In this document: positions 15,709 through 24,954 of the stretch, piece after piece | Layout: each line of letters begins with the position of its first letter | Position numbering within the stretch: the stretch's first letter is position 1 | Made by a program: the position numbers and the translations under genes | Assembly: GCF_009862785.1 (NCBI RefSeq) | Contig: NZ_WWHU01000001.1 | Span: 4,588,001 to 4,652,000, forward strand | DNA length: 64,000 nt | Direction: 5' to 3' | Source: Gordonia sp. SID5947 | GTDB lineage: Bacteria > Actinomycetota > Actinomycetes > Mycobacteriales > Mycobacteriaceae | Notes under the pieces: model-generated | Database searches by the model: none | Told to the model about the DNA's origin: nothing | Seen by the model: the letters and a program-made list of their open reading frames with translations, nothing else

Positions 15709-18489
15709 ATGACTCAGCATTTCGCCTTCTTGGCCTTGGGCCTCGGCAACGGCGCGGTGTACGCCGCGCTCGGACTCGCACTCGTGATGACCTTCAAGAG
15801 TTCGGGCGTGGTCAACTTCGCGACGGGCGCGGTCGCGCTCTACGCGGCATATACTTTCGGATTTCTACGGCACGGCGAGCTCCTCAACCCCATTCCGGGG
15901 TTCCCGGCAACGATCGATCTCGGCGGTGACTGGGGCATCGTGCCGGCGATGATCGTGTCGGTCGCCATCTCGGCACTGCTCGGTGTGGTGCTCTATCTCC
16001 TTGTCTTCCGCCAGATGCGCACAGCGCCTGCGCTGGCCAAGGCGGTGGCGTCCATCGGTCTGATGTTGGTGATCCAGGCCCTCATCGCACTTCGGGTCGG
16101 GACCGAAACCCCCACCGTGAGTGCGATCTTCACACCACAGGTGCTCCGGATCGGTGACAGTGCGGTGTCGTCGGACCGACTGTGGCTGGCCGCGGTGGTC
16201 ATCGGTTTGGCGGTATGTGCCGGACTCGTGTTGCGCTACACGCGGTTCGGTATCGCGACCGAAGCGGCGGCCGAGTCGGAGAAAGGGGCTCTCGTCACGG
16301 GCCTGTCGCCGGACAAGATAGCGGTGAGCAACTGGGCGCTCTCCTCGGCGGTCGCCGGTATCGGCGGTATCGTGATCGCTCCCATCGTCCCGCTCAACCC
16401 GGTGGCGTACACGATGTTCATCGTGCCGGCGCTGGCCGCCGCGCTGGTGGGCAACTTCACCGGCATCGCGTTGACGGTCGGCGCGGGACTGCTCATCGGG
16501 ATGCTTCAGTCCGAGGCAACCAACCTGCAGTCGACGGTCGACTGGTTCCCCGAGGCCGGCGTCGCCGAAGCCGTTCCGTTGCTGCTCATCCTGGCGTTCC
16601 TTCTCGTTCGGGGCCAACCGCTACCGGGGCGTGGCGCGATCACCCGGCAGGACCTGGGACGCTCGCCACGGCCTCGACGTCTGCTGGTGCCCGGAGCGAT
16701 CGGATGCGTGGTGGCGCTCGGCGCCCTGTACGCGACATCGGGCAGTTTGCGGCTCGCGGTGATCGCCTCGATGATCTATGCCGTCATCGCGCTTTCCCAA
16801 GTGGTGGTCACCGGGTACGCGGGTCAGGTCTCGCTGGCTCAGCTCACGCTGGCCGGCGCGGGCGCATTCGGGCTCAGCAAGATCACCTCCGACCTCGGGG
16901 TCCCGTTCCCGATCGCACCCATTCTGGCGGCATGCGGCGCGATGATCATCGGTGTCGTGGTCGGCCTTCCGGCGTTGCGGGTGCGGGGGTTGCCGCTCAT
17001 GGTCGCGACCTTGGCTCTTGCGGTCTTCCTGGAGGCCTTCTGGTTCCGGAACCCGAGCCTGAACGGTGGATTGCAGGGCACACCCGTCGACCCGCCGAGC
17101 CTGTTCGGTGTCGACCTCGGGATCGGTGCCGGCGAAGGCTATCCGAGGGTCGCGTTCGGGGTGGTGTGCCTGATCGTGCTCGCTCTGGTGGCGTTGAGTG
17201 TCGCTCGGTTGCGTGGAAGCGCCCTCGGTGCATCGATGCTGGCGGTGCGGGCCAACGAGCGATCTGCCGCGGCAGCGGGCATCAACGTGGGCGTCACCAA
17301 GCTCCTGGCGTTCGCCATCGCGTCGTTCGTGGCCGGTCTGGGTGGTGCGCTGCTGGCGTACCAGCAGACGCTCGCCACCGCCAGCTCCTTCACGGTCTTC
17401 GCCGGTATCGGGTTGTTCGCGGTCTTCTACGTGGCCGGTGTGACGTCGGTGTCGGGTGGCCTGCTCGCCGGAGTGCTGGCCCCGGGCGGCATCCTCTATT
17501 TCATCTCGGATCGCTATCTGAGCTTCGGCGAGTACTACATGCTGGTGAGCGGAATCCTGTTGGTGCTCACCGTGGTGACCAGTCCGGACGGTCTCGCCGG
17601 CTACCTGCACCGGGTTCGCATCCCGGGTTTCGCCGGGAGAGGGACGCCGACCGCTGACGAGGCGCCCGCGATCTCACCGAGCCCACCGACGGCCGAACGA
17701 GCTGTGGGGGAGAAGGTCATCCTGGAGGTGGCCGGAGTGACCGTGCGCTACGGCCAGGTGGTAGCGGTCGACGATGTGAGCTTCGATCTGCGCGAAGGCG
17801 AGATCATCGGACTCATCGGACCGAACGGGGCAGGCAAGACCACTCTCATCGATGCGATCGGCGGGTTCGCGTCTTCGACCGGACGAGTGATGCTGGGCGG
17901 CAAGGAGATCAGTGGTCTTGCGCCTCATCGGCGCAGTCGGGCAGGTCTGGGCCGCACGTTCCAGGACATCGAGCTCTACGACGAACTCACCGTCGCGGAG
18001 AACGTCACGGTCGGTGCCGCGCGATCGTCCGGTGACACCGACGAGGCGGTCGCCACCGTGCTGAGCCTGCTCGACATCACGCATCTCGCCGACATCCTGG
18101 CGGCGGATCTCTCCCAGGGGCAGCGGCAGTTGGTGTCGGTGGCCAGAGTTCTCGCCGGTCGACCACAGGTCGCCTTGCTCGATGAGCCGGCCGCCGGACT
18201 CGACAGTGCCGAGAGCCGCTGGCTGGGTGAGCGGCTACGGGCGGCGCGCGCGCTGGGTGTGTCCGTGTTGCTGGTCGATCACGACATGGACCTGGTCCTC
18301 AGCGTCTGCGACCGAGTTGTCGTGCTCGATCTCGGAACTGTGATCGCCACCGGCACACCGGAACAGATCCGGACGAACGACGCGGTGATCGCCGCCTATC
18401 TCGGTACGCCGGTGGCGTCTCACGACCAGGACGGCGCCGCTCCGATCGGCAACTCGCATCCGGTGGCGACAGAGGAGGTGACGTCGTGA
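15709..18489 (+). CDS. Branched-chain-type ABC transporter: LivH-LivM-LivG triple fusion
   Basis: Starting at ATG 15709, the 926-residue product is three subunits in one chain. Residues about 1-300 are a LivH-type permease (GLALVMTFKSSGVVNFATGA). About 325-620 are a LivM-type permease (SQVVVTGYAGQVSLAQ, LPALRVRGLPLMVATL). About 660-905 are a LivG-type ATPase with Walker A GPNGAGKTT near 703-711, a Q-loop in LGRTFQDIELYDEL, a variant signature LSQGQRQL near 800 and Walker B VALLDEPAAGLD near 822. The linker near 630-655 is Pro/Thr-rich. The partner LivF gene overlaps by 4 bp. The transporter could take up amino acids or carboxylic acids. Confidence 0.92.
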   Translation: MTQHFAFLALGLGNGAVYAALGLALVMTFKSSGVVNFATGAVALYAAYTFGFLRHGELLNPIPGFPATIDLGGDWGIVPAMIVSVAISALLGVVLYLLVFRQMRTAPALAKAVASIGLMLVIQALIALRVGTETPTVSAIFTPQVLRIGDSAVSSDRLWLAAVVIGLAVCAGLVLRYTRFGIATEAAAESEKGALVTGLSPDKIAVSNWALSSAVAGIGGIVIAPIVPLNPVAYTMFIVPALAAALVGNFTGIALTVGAGLLIGMLQSEATNLQSTVDWFPEAGVAEAVPLLLILAFLLVRGQPLPGRGAITRQDLGRSPRPRRLLVPGAIGCVVALGALYATSGSLRLAVIASMIYAVIALSQVVVTGYAGQVSLAQLTLAGAGAFGLSKITSDLGVPFPIAPILAACGAMIIGVVVGLPALRVRGLPLMVATLALAVFLEAFWFRNPSLNGGLQGTPVDPPSLFGVDLGIGAGEGYPRVAFGVVCLIVLALVALSVARLRGSALGASMLAVRANERSAAAAGINVGVTKLLAFAIASFVAGLGGALLAYQQTLATASSFTVFAGIGLFAVFYVAGVTSVSGGLLAGVLAPGGILYFISDRYLSFGEYYMLVSGILLVLTVVTSPDGLAGYLHRVRIPGFAGRGTPTADEAPAISPSPPTAERAVGEKVILEVAGVTVRYGQVVAVDDVSFDLREGEIIGLIGPNGAGKTTLIDAIGGFASSTGRVMLGGKEISGLAPHRRSRAGLGRTFQDIELYDELTVAENVTVGAARSSGDTDEAVATVLSLLDITHLADILAADLSQGQRQLVSVARVLAGRPQVALLDEPAAGLDSAESRWLGERLRAARALGVSVLLVDHDMDLVLSVCDRVVVLDLGTVIATGTPEQIRTNDAVIAAYLGTPVASHDQDGAAPIGNSHPVATEEVTS

Positions 18490-19205
18490 CGGTGCTGGAG
18501 TGTCATGGGCTCGAGGCCGGCTACTCCCGTGCGGCCCCGTGTGTCCGCGGACTGGACATCTCGGTCGAGGGCGGCGAGGTGATCGCATTGCTCGGCCCCA
18601 ACGGTGCCGGCAAGACCACGTTGCTGTTGACTCTGGCCGGTTTGTTGCCGGGATTGGGTGGATCGGTGTCCTTGGCGGGTCAGGTGCTGCCGTCCGGGAA
18701 ACCACGATCAGCGGTCCGCGCGGGTATGGTCATCGTGCCCGACGATCGTGCGCTGTTCCGACGACTCACGGCGGAGAAGAACCTGCGCCTGGCGGTCCGG
18801 GAACGCGGTCGTGCGGCGCGGGAGTCCATCGATCAAGTGTTGCACTATTTTCCGGCGTTGACCGCCCGTCTGGGCGTGGCCGCCGGGCAACTTTCGGGTG
18901 GGGAACAGCAGATGCTGGCGATCGCCCGGGCGTTGCTCCAGCGACCGAAGGTCTTGCTGATCGACGAACTGAGCATGGGACTTGCGCCGGTCGTCGTGGA
19001 GTCGATCCTGCCGGTCCTGCGGGACGTCGCGGCGTCGGAGCGCACCGCGGTGCTGCTGGTGGAACAGCATGTCCGGCTCGCGCTCGAGGTGTCCGATCGT
19101 GCGATCGTACTGGTCCACGGGCAGGTGCGGCTCGAGGAGGAATCGTCCGTACTCGCCGGCGATCTCGAGCGGATCGAGCGCGCCTATCTCGGCGCCGTCG
19201 GGTGA
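18486..19205 (+). CDS. ABC transporter ATP-binding protein (LivF-like)
   Basis: This 239-residue ATPase has Walker A LLGPNGAGKTT, a LivF-typical Q-loop region (VPDDRALFRRLTAEKNL), signature LSGGEQQMLAIARAL and Walker B VLLIDELSMGLAP. GTG 18486 overlaps the stop of the triple-fusion gene, which indicates coupled translation and a heterodimeric ATPase formed with the LivG domain of the fusion. It completes the importer that starts with the lipoprotein at 14.4 kb. Confidence 0.92.
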   Translation: MTVLECHGLEAGYSRAAPCVRGLDISVEGGEVIALLGPNGAGKTTLLLTLAGLLPGLGGSVSLAGQVLPSGKPRSAVRAGMVIVPDDRALFRRLTAEKNLRLAVRERGRAARESIDQVLHYFPALTARLGVAAGQLSGGEQQMLAIARALLQRPKVLLIDELSMGLAPVVVESILPVLRDVAASERTAVLLVEQHVRLALEVSDRAIVLVHGQVRLEEESSVLAGDLERIERAYLGAVG

Positions 19206-19288
19206 GGCTCGTGCCGTCGGGTGAAGCCATGGTCACCGGCGGCATGCCGCAGCGATCGTGTTCATGAGCGTGCGGCGGCCACCCGACG

Positions 19289-19942
19289 TCACGGGTCGGG
19301 CGTGCCCGCGGCCTCGGGCATGACGCCCGCCCAGTCCTTCGGGACGATGAAGACCCCTTCGGCAGTGACGGTCTCACCGCTCGCGTCGGAGATCGCTCCG
19401 CGCACGATCTTCTTGCGACCGTCTCTGTTCACGATGATCGCCTCCGCGCGCAGTCTGCCGAGGGGCGTCGGACGGAGATACTTCGTCGTGAGGGTTCCGG
19501 TGTAGCAGGGGACGTCGTCGGCACTGCCGGCCTGACCGAGGACGTGGTCGAGGATCATCGCGCACACCCCGCCGTGCACGCATCCCGGAGGACCCTCATA
19601 GGCGGCACCGAGGGTGAAGTCGGTGGTGATGAGCCCGTCGTCGTGGCGCGTGGTGTGCAGCGGTGGAGCCACCGCGTTGCGTAGCCCGATGACGGCATTG
19701 CCCCATGGCATACCCTTGAGGTCGGCGGTATGCCGGACGCCGAACGCACCGTCGATCTGCTTGGCCCGCAACGATTCCACCACCGAGGAGATCTGTCCGT
19801 GCGCATCACGGATGATGTCCTCGTCGGTCTCGGTGCGGATCACCGCGTCGATCAGCTCCCGAACCGATTCCGTGAGTGGGCCGTAGAGCGCGCGGCGGCG
19901 CTCGAACTCCTGTGTGGAGATGTCCTCGAGCGTGAATTCCAT
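19289..19942 (-). CDS. PaaI-family (hot-dog) thioesterase
   Basis: This is a 217-residue protein with a hot-dog thioesterase domain in its C-terminal two thirds. The phrase YEGPPGCVHGGVCAMILDHVLG carries the HGG motif of the PaaI/4HBT group, and GTLTTKYLRPTPLGR is the following strand. An N-terminal helical extension of about 70 residues (QEFERRRALYGPLTESVREL) is typical of mycobacterial members. It would hydrolyse an acyl-CoA. It follows the alpha/beta hydrolase gene by about 40 bp on the same strand, so it may end the leftward half of the CYP51-linked divergon. Confidence 0.85.
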   Translation of the reverse strand: MEFTLEDISTQEFERRRALYGPLTESVRELIDAVIRTETDEDIIRDAHGQISSVVESLRAKQIDGAFGVRHTADLKGMPWGNAVIGLRNAVAPPLHTTRHDDGLITTDFTLGAAYEGPPGCVHGGVCAMILDHVLGQAGSADDVPCYTGTLTTKYLRPTPLGRLRAEAIIVNRDGRKKIVRGAISDASGETVTAEGVFIVPKDWAGVMPEAAGTPDP

Positions 19943-19982
19943 GCTGTCTCGTTTCTTGCCGTCGAAGGCGTTCGGGCGGGGG

Positions 19983-21335
19983 TCAGCCGGGGATCAGATC
20001 GTGTCGCGCGTCGGCCAGGGCCTCGTCGCGGTCGGCAGCGAGTATGAAGCCCGACTCGACGGCCGTGGTGGTGGCCGCCCGATACTGCCGGTCGTAGTCG
20101 CCGCGTCCCGCATAGCGCGTGGACAGCACCTGCGGAGGGATCGGAGTGGTGGACCCGAACAGGACACAGATCCGCGGGACGCCGTCGCCGACGATGCCGC
20201 TCAGGACCTCTGTCGGTGCGTCCACGCACGGGGTGCGGACGCCGCCCCGGACGTTGCCGACGTCGTCGAGGATGAATCGTGTTGTGTCCACGGTGCCCTG
20301 GAGTTCGAGGGGAGATGCGGTCGGCGGCACCGGCCCCCCGACGGTCCACTCGTTCAGATGATGCAGGGCCGCGCGCAGCACGAAGCGTTGCTGCCCTCGA
20401 TTGACGGGGGTCGGACACCCGAGGAGGTGCTCGTACGGCCCGATCTGATGGAGGTCGGCATGAGCGGTGCCGGCGATCTCCCAGACGCGCAGGCGGTCGG
20501 TGTCTGGCTGTCGTGCCCGGTGGAAACGGAAGTTCGTCAGCACGTCGGTCTCGGTCTGGACGATGAAGACCGGGATCGGCAGATCGGTGCGGATGGTCAC
20601 GGGTTCCGCGGCGAACACGGCATCGACGTCGATCGCGGTTCCGGTCTCTCCCAGGGGCAGGCCGGAGGCGGCACGGCTGTGGATGAGTATCCCGTCGAAC
20701 ACCTCGTGCTCGGTGGCGAACAGATTGGCGTAGGTGGTCAGGGCCATTGCCGACTGGGATTCGCCGACGGCGAGCAGCCGCCGGACGGAGAGGCCACCCA
20801 GCGGGTGATCGTCGCCTGGTGAGCGAAGCGATCGCCCCACGGCCGCGAAGATGTCGTAGCAGTACGCATCACCGGGATGATGGAGGCCTGTATAGCGTTG
20901 CGCATCCTTTGTGGCAAGCGTGCCCGCGGCGCTCTCGCCGAGGCCGTCAACCGAACCCGGCCCGCCCATCACGCCCGTGTACTGAGCCGACACGCCCACC
21001 CAGCCGTAGCCGCCACGGACGAGTTCTTCGGCGAGGTAAGTGTATTCGGGTGCGGCGTCCGATCCACTGCTGACGTTCAGCCATTCGACGACGACGGTGC
21101 CGTTGAAGTCGGCGTCGCGCCGGGGACGCCGTACCAGTATGCGAGTCGCGTATTCGTCCTCGCCGACAGGGGACACGGAGCCGGGGCCGGCGTGCGTGAA
21201 GCGAGTCGCGACCCCGGAAGCGGCGTATTCGTTCTCCCGGAAGTCATGTGCGCTCAGATCAGGGCCGGGGGTGGCGCTCATGATCGAGCAGCCACCGCCA
21301 CCGGTGAGCTCTGTGAAAACGACTGCCGACGTCAC
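19983..21335 (-). CDS. Alpha/beta hydrolase domain-containing protein (Abhydrolase_10 type)
   Basis: The GTG at 21335 overlaps the stop of the preceding gene and gives 450 residues; the longer frame upstream is a shadow of that gene. The protein has VVVEWLNVSSGSDAAPEY, LLAVGESQSAMALTTYANLF with the nucleophile serine in GESQS, VFIVQTETDV and a late histidine in IAGTAHADLHQIGP. These are the marks of a family of esterase-like proteins common in mycobacteria and sphingomonads, often in terpenoid or steroid loci. No signal peptide is seen. It extends the leftward operon beyond the genes shared with M. tuberculosis. Confidence 0.82.
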   Translation of the reverse strand: MTSAVVFTELTGGGGCSIMSATPGPDLSAHDFRENEYAASGVATRFTHAGPGSVSPVGEDEYATRILVRRPRRDADFNGTVVVEWLNVSSGSDAAPEYTYLAEELVRGGYGWVGVSAQYTGVMGGPGSVDGLGESAAGTLATKDAQRYTGLHHPGDAYCYDIFAAVGRSLRSPGDDHPLGGLSVRRLLAVGESQSAMALTTYANLFATEHEVFDGILIHSRAASGLPLGETGTAIDVDAVFAAEPVTIRTDLPIPVFIVQTETDVLTNFRFHRARQPDTDRLRVWEIAGTAHADLHQIGPYEHLLGCPTPVNRGQQRFVLRAALHHLNEWTVGGPVPPTASPLELQGTVDTTRFILDDVGNVRGGVRTPCVDAPTEVLSGIVGDGVPRICVLFGSTTPIPPQVLSTRYAGRGDYDRQYRAATTTAVESGFILAADRDEALADARHDLIPG

Positions 21336-21715
21336 TTCTGCTTCTTCTGGTGTTTCCCGATGACGTCGCCGAACATGAAGTGCATCTTGGTGCCCAACGG
21401 CCAGCCGATGTAGTAGCAGAGAAAGAGGCTGATCTCCTCGAGCTGTTCGGGCGTCAGCTCGCCGTTGGTCAGCGCCGCCCCGGCCTGTATCTCGGCCACG
21501 TCGATCTGCCCGGCCTGGGCGAGCGCACCCAGCAGGATCAGGCGACGGTCGCGGACCGACAACCCTTCCCGTGTCCACACCTCACCGAAGACCTGATCTG
21601 CCGTGTGCGCGAAGAAGTCTCCCGGCCCGTCGGACATCTCCCACCCGTAGACCTTGGACATCATGTCCAAGCCCTTCTGCCGTTGTGGGCTGGTGGTCTC
21701 GTCAGCTGACGTCAT
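21332..21715 (-). CDS. Carboxymuconolactone decarboxylase family protein
   Basis: This 127-residue all-helical protein is of the AhpD/CMD fold (VFGEVWTREGLSVRDRRL, LGALAQAGQIDVAEIQAGAAL, LTPEQLEEISLFLCYYIGWP). The redox CxxC of AhpD is absent, as in the decarboxylase-type branch. Both ends overlap neighbours by 4 bp, so it is part of a tightly coupled operon. It corresponds by position and family to Rv0771 of M. tuberculosis. The substrate is unknown. Confidence 0.85.
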   Translation of the reverse strand: MTSADETTSPQRQKGLDMMSKVYGWEMSDGPGDFFAHTADQVFGEVWTREGLSVRDRRLILLGALAQAGQIDVAEIQAGAALTNGELTPEQLEEISLFLCYYIGWPLGTKMHFMFGDVIGKHQKKQK

Positions 21716-22617
21716 CGTTTCTCTCCTTCTCGATGTGGCACACCCAATCCGGTGGCGAAGTCGCGGAGTGCGATGTCACCGAGCGGAAGGTCGACGTCCA
21801 GCTCTCGTCCCAGTTCGAGCGCCAGCGACAGGTCCTTCTCGCCCAGGGTTCGCACGGGTCTCAACACGTCATACCAGAAATCGTCGGGTTCGATGGGTGC
21901 GGTGGTGTCGCGCAAGATGATCGAGCCGGCTCCGCCCGTGATCGCATCCGTGTGCCGGACCACCTTGCCCAGCTTGGTGATGCTGATTCCGGCGGCCTCG
22001 GCGAGTTTCGAGGCCTCCGCGGCGGCGGTGAACGAGATGAAGTGCAGGAGATTGCGTGCCAACTTCATCTTGGTACCCGCTCCGACGTCGTCGCCTGCGT
22101 GCACGAGCATTCCCGCCACCAGGCCGAACGGCTCCTTCAGGGTCTCGTAAGAGGCGCGATCGCCACCGACCATGATGGCCAGGCGCCCCTGCTCGGCGCC
22201 GGCGGCACCGCCGGAGATCGGCGCATCCAGCAGTGTCACATCGTGTTCGGCGCATGTCGCGGCCAGGTCGACCGCGGTCTGCGGGCTGATCGTCGAGTGG
22301 ACCGTGATGATGGTGCCGGGTGCGGCCCCGCTGAGCAGCCCGTCGTCACCGGCGACCACCGTGCGCACCTGCTCATCATCGAGAACACAGATGCCGATGA
22401 TGTCGGATCTCGCCGCGAGATCGGCCAACGAGGACGCGGCGGTGGCTCCCTGGTCGACGACCTTTCCGACGGCTTCGTCGGAGAGGTCGAAGACGGTGAG
22501 GCCGCCGTCCCATTTGGCGAGACGACCCGCCATCGGGCCGCCGATGTTGCCGAGGCCGACATAACCCAGGCGTACGGTCACATTCCCCGTCGCTGCGCTC
22601 GCCCGCTTGTCGCTCAT
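21712..22617 (-). CDS. NAD(P)-dependent oxidoreductase, 3-hydroxyisobutyrate dehydrogenase family
   Basis: ATG 22617 overlaps the stop of the preceding SDR gene (ATGA); the product is 301 residues. It shows the family order GYVGLGNIGGPMAGRL (NAD(P) site), DAPISGGAAGAEQGRL (substrate loop) and GAGTKMKLARNLL with the catalytic lysine. The reaction is reversible oxidation of a beta-hydroxyacid or related compound. A shorter start at the GTG before RLGYVGLG is possible. It is the positional equivalent of Rv0770 in the M. tuberculosis cyp51 region. Confidence 0.88.
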   Translation of the reverse strand: MSDKRASAATGNVTVRLGYVGLGNIGGPMAGRLAKWDGGLTVFDLSDEAVGKVVDQGATAASSLADLAARSDIIGICVLDDEQVRTVVAGDDGLLSGAAPGTIITVHSTISPQTAVDLAATCAEHDVTLLDAPISGGAAGAEQGRLAIMVGGDRASYETLKEPFGLVAGMLVHAGDDVGAGTKMKLARNLLHFISFTAAAEASKLAEAAGISITKLGKVVRHTDAITGGAGSIILRDTTAPIEPDDFWYDVLRPVRTLGEKDLSLALELGRELDVDLPLGDIALRDFATGLGVPHREGEKR

Positions 22618-23360
22618 GAGCGGATGACCTGCCCGCCGTCGACGTTGAAGATCTGGCCGGTGACCCAGCTCGACTCCTCGGAGAGCAGGAACAGGCACAT
22701 GCCGACGAGATCCTGCGGAGTGCCGAAACGCTTGAGGGGCAGACGGTTGACGATGTCGGCGACGATTTCCTTCGGCGTGGTGGAGCGGGTCGCCTCGGTG
22801 TCGATCGGGCCGGGCGCGATGGCGTTGACCCGGATGTTCTGACCGCCGAGTTCGGTGGCCAGCTGCTGGGTCAGACCGTTCACGCCGACCTTGGCGAGGC
22901 CGTAGAACCCGCTGTACAGCCAGGCCGCCGTAGAGGACTGGTTGACGATGGCGCCGCCGTCGGTCATGTGCGGGTACACCGCGCGGGTGACGTTGAGTGC
23001 CCCGTCGAGGTTCACGCTCATGAACTTCTTGTAGTAGTCCCACGGCACCGTGATCAGGAAGTCGAGCTTCATGCCGCCGTAGATGGCGGCGTTGTTCACC
23101 AGACCGTCGATCGTCCCATAGGCGTCGACGGTGGCGGTCGCGAGCGCCTGCGCCGACTGCTCGTCGGCGACATCGGTGTTCACGTAGAGACCGCCGATAT
23201 CGGCGGCAACCTGCTTGCCCTGCTCGTCATTGAGGTCGGCGACCACGACGTTGGCGCCCTCGGCGGCCAACGCGCGCGCGTAGGCTTCGCCGATTCCTCC
23301 GGCGGCGCCTGTCACGATGATGGTCTTGCCGTCGAAACGGCTTCGGGTCTCGGAAGTCAT
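22614..23360 (-). CDS. Short-chain dehydrogenase/reductase
   Basis: This is a 248-residue classical SDR with TGAAGGIGEAYARALA (cofactor site), NNAAIYGG, the catalytic Ser in NQSSTAAW, the Tyr-x3-Lys as YGLAK and VNAIAPGPIDTEA. Its length equals that of Rv0769, its positional equivalent in the M. tuberculosis region. It would oxidise or reduce an alcohol or ketone intermediate with NAD(H). It sits 63 bp downstream of the aldehyde dehydrogenase gene. Confidence 0.9.
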   Translation of the reverse strand: MTSETRSRFDGKTIIVTGAAGGIGEAYARALAAEGANVVVADLNDEQGKQVAADIGGLYVNTDVADEQSAQALATATVDAYGTIDGLVNNAAIYGGMKLDFLITVPWDYYKKFMSVNLDGALNVTRAVYPHMTDGGAIVNQSSTAAWLYSGFYGLAKVGVNGLTQQLATELGGQNIRVNAIAPGPIDTEATRSTTPKEIVADIVNRLPLKRFGTPQDLVGMCLFLLSEESSWVTGQIFNVDGGQVIRS

Positions 23361-23423
23361 TGTGCTGCTTTCTTGTCGGGTCGTTTTCAGGATGTGGTGG
23401 GTCTGCGAGGTCTCGATACGTCT

Positions 23424-24890
23424 CTACGCCGGGGTCGCGACGGCCTTGGATTCGAGGTATTCCTCGAACCCGGCGACCCCCATCTCCCGGCCGATGCCGG
23501 ATTGCTTGTACCCGCCGAACGGGACGTCGGCCGCATACCAGATCCCGCCGTTGATCCCCATCGTGCCGGTCCGAACTCCGTTGACCACCTTGTCGATTCG
23601 GGCCGAATCGGTTCCCCAGACAGCACCGGACAGGCCGTACGGTGAGTCGTTGGCGATGCGGATGGCATCCTCGTCCCCGTCATGCGGCAGGATCACGAGC
23701 ACCGGCCCGAAGATCTCCTCCTGCGCGGCGCGGGCGGAATTGTCGAGGCCCGAGATCAGGGTCGGCTCGACGAAGAAGCCCTTGTCCTTGTCTGCTGGCC
23801 GCCCGCCGCCGATCTCGACGGTGCCGCCCTCCGTCTTCGCGAGCTCGATGTAGGACTCGACGCGCCGGCGCTGGGCGGCCGAGATCACGGGGCCACAGAT
23901 GGTTCCGGCGTCGGTCGGGTCGCCTGCTCCGAGGCCCGCCAGGGCATCACGGGTCGCAGCGATGGCCTCGTCGAGCTTCTCCCGTGGGACGACGAGCCGG
24001 GTGGTGATCGCGCAACCCTGCCCCGCGTGGGTCACCACATTGAACGCCGCCATCGAACAGGCGGATGCCAGGTCAGCGTCGTCGAGCACGATGAAAGCCG
24101 ACTTTCCACCGAGTTCCAGGAACACCTTCTTCAGGGTTTCGGCGGCGCCGGCCATCACCTTCTTGCCGGTCGCGGTGGACCCGGTGAACGAGACGAGGTC
24201 GACGCGCGGGTCGGTGGACAACTGAGCGCCGAGCGCGTGATCGGTGGAGGTGACGATGTTGATCACGCCGGGTGGGAAGTCCGTCTCCTCGGCGATGACC
24301 TTGCCCACCAGGGCCGCACACCACGGCGTGTCGGGTGCGGGTTTGAGCACCACGGTGCAGCCGGCGGCCAGTGCGGGTCCGATCTTGGCGAAGTTGATCT
24401 GATGCGGAAAGTTCCAGGGCGTGATCGCACCGACCACGCCGGCCGCCTCTTTGCGGATCTCCCGGGTGTTCTTGATGCCCATCGGCTTCGCCTCACCGAG
24501 GTCGGTGGTCCACTGATAACCCTCGGCCAAGTCGGCGAAGTAGCCCAGATCGGTGACCGGTCCCTCGAATTGTGGTCCGCTGGTGAGGAACACGGGGCAG
24601 CCGACCTCGGCGACCGTCAGGTCGCGCAGCTCGTCGCCGTGTGCGAGGAGCGCGTCGCGCAGTTGGCGGAGGCAGCGCGCCCGCAGTGCGTGATCGCGGG
24701 ACCATTCGGTGGTGTCGAAGGCTACGCGGGCGGCGGCGATGGCCGCATCCATGTCGGCAGCGGTGGCCTCGGCGGCCTGGCCGAGGACCTCCTCGGTGGC
24801 CGGGTTCACGACGTCGAAGGTGCCGCCACCACCAGGTGTGAGCTTGCCGTCGATCAGCAGTTCCGACGACGATGCAGGACGTAAGGACAT
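23424..24890 (-). CDS. Aldehyde dehydrogenase (AldA/Rv0768-like)
   Basis: This NAD(P)-dependent aldehyde dehydrogenase shows WNFPHQINFAKIGPALAAG, SFTGSTATGKKVM, the general-base Glu in LELGGKSAF, the catalytic Cys in HAGQGCAIT and EEIFGPVLV. ATG 24890 gives 488 residues, close to M. tuberculosis AldA, and has GGAG at a 9-nt spacing; an upstream ATG at 24905 would add five residues but lacks a Shine-Dalgarno. It heads the leftward operon and is divergent from the TetR gene. It would oxidise an aldehyde, perhaps one released by P450 chemistry, to the acid. Confidence 0.92.
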   Translation of the reverse strand: MSLRPASSSELLIDGKLTPGGGGTFDVVNPATEEVLGQAAEATAADMDAAIAAARVAFDTTEWSRDHALRARCLRQLRDALLAHGDELRDLTVAEVGCPVFLTSGPQFEGPVTDLGYFADLAEGYQWTTDLGEAKPMGIKNTREIRKEAAGVVGAITPWNFPHQINFAKIGPALAAGCTVVLKPAPDTPWCAALVGKVIAEETDFPPGVINIVTSTDHALGAQLSTDPRVDLVSFTGSTATGKKVMAGAAETLKKVFLELGGKSAFIVLDDADLASACSMAAFNVVTHAGQGCAITTRLVVPREKLDEAIAATRDALAGLGAGDPTDAGTICGPVISAAQRRRVESYIELAKTEGGTVEIGGGRPADKDKGFFVEPTLISGLDNSARAAQEEIFGPVLVILPHDGDEDAIRIANDSPYGLSGAVWGTDSARIDKVVNGVRTGTMGINGGIWYAADVPFGGYKQSGIGREMGVAGFEEYLESKAVATPA

Positions 24891-24905
24891 TGGCTGGAAC
24901 TCCAT

Positions 24906-24954
24906 CTGGACAGGTGTCTGGACTCAAGTTCAAACCTAGTGTAGCCTCGCTCAC
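24906..24954. promoter_or_regulatory. Divergent control region of the CYP51-linked divergon
   Basis: On the minus strand two GTCCAG boxes (24906-24911 and 24918-24923) lie 12 bp apart, and a third GTCCAG on the plus strand overlaps the TetR start (24957-24962). A TAGTGT (24937-24942) could be a -10 box for the TetR operon, which would then have a very short leader. The adjacent TetR protein is the natural candidate ligand. There is no long perfect palindrome here, so the site is tentative. Confidence 0.4.

Noticed and set aside
24888..24905. Upstream ATG at 24905 as the aldehyde dehydrogenase start
   Set aside because: It has no ribosome site, while ATG 24890 has GGAG at good spacing and gives the length of the M. 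tuberculosis counterpart.
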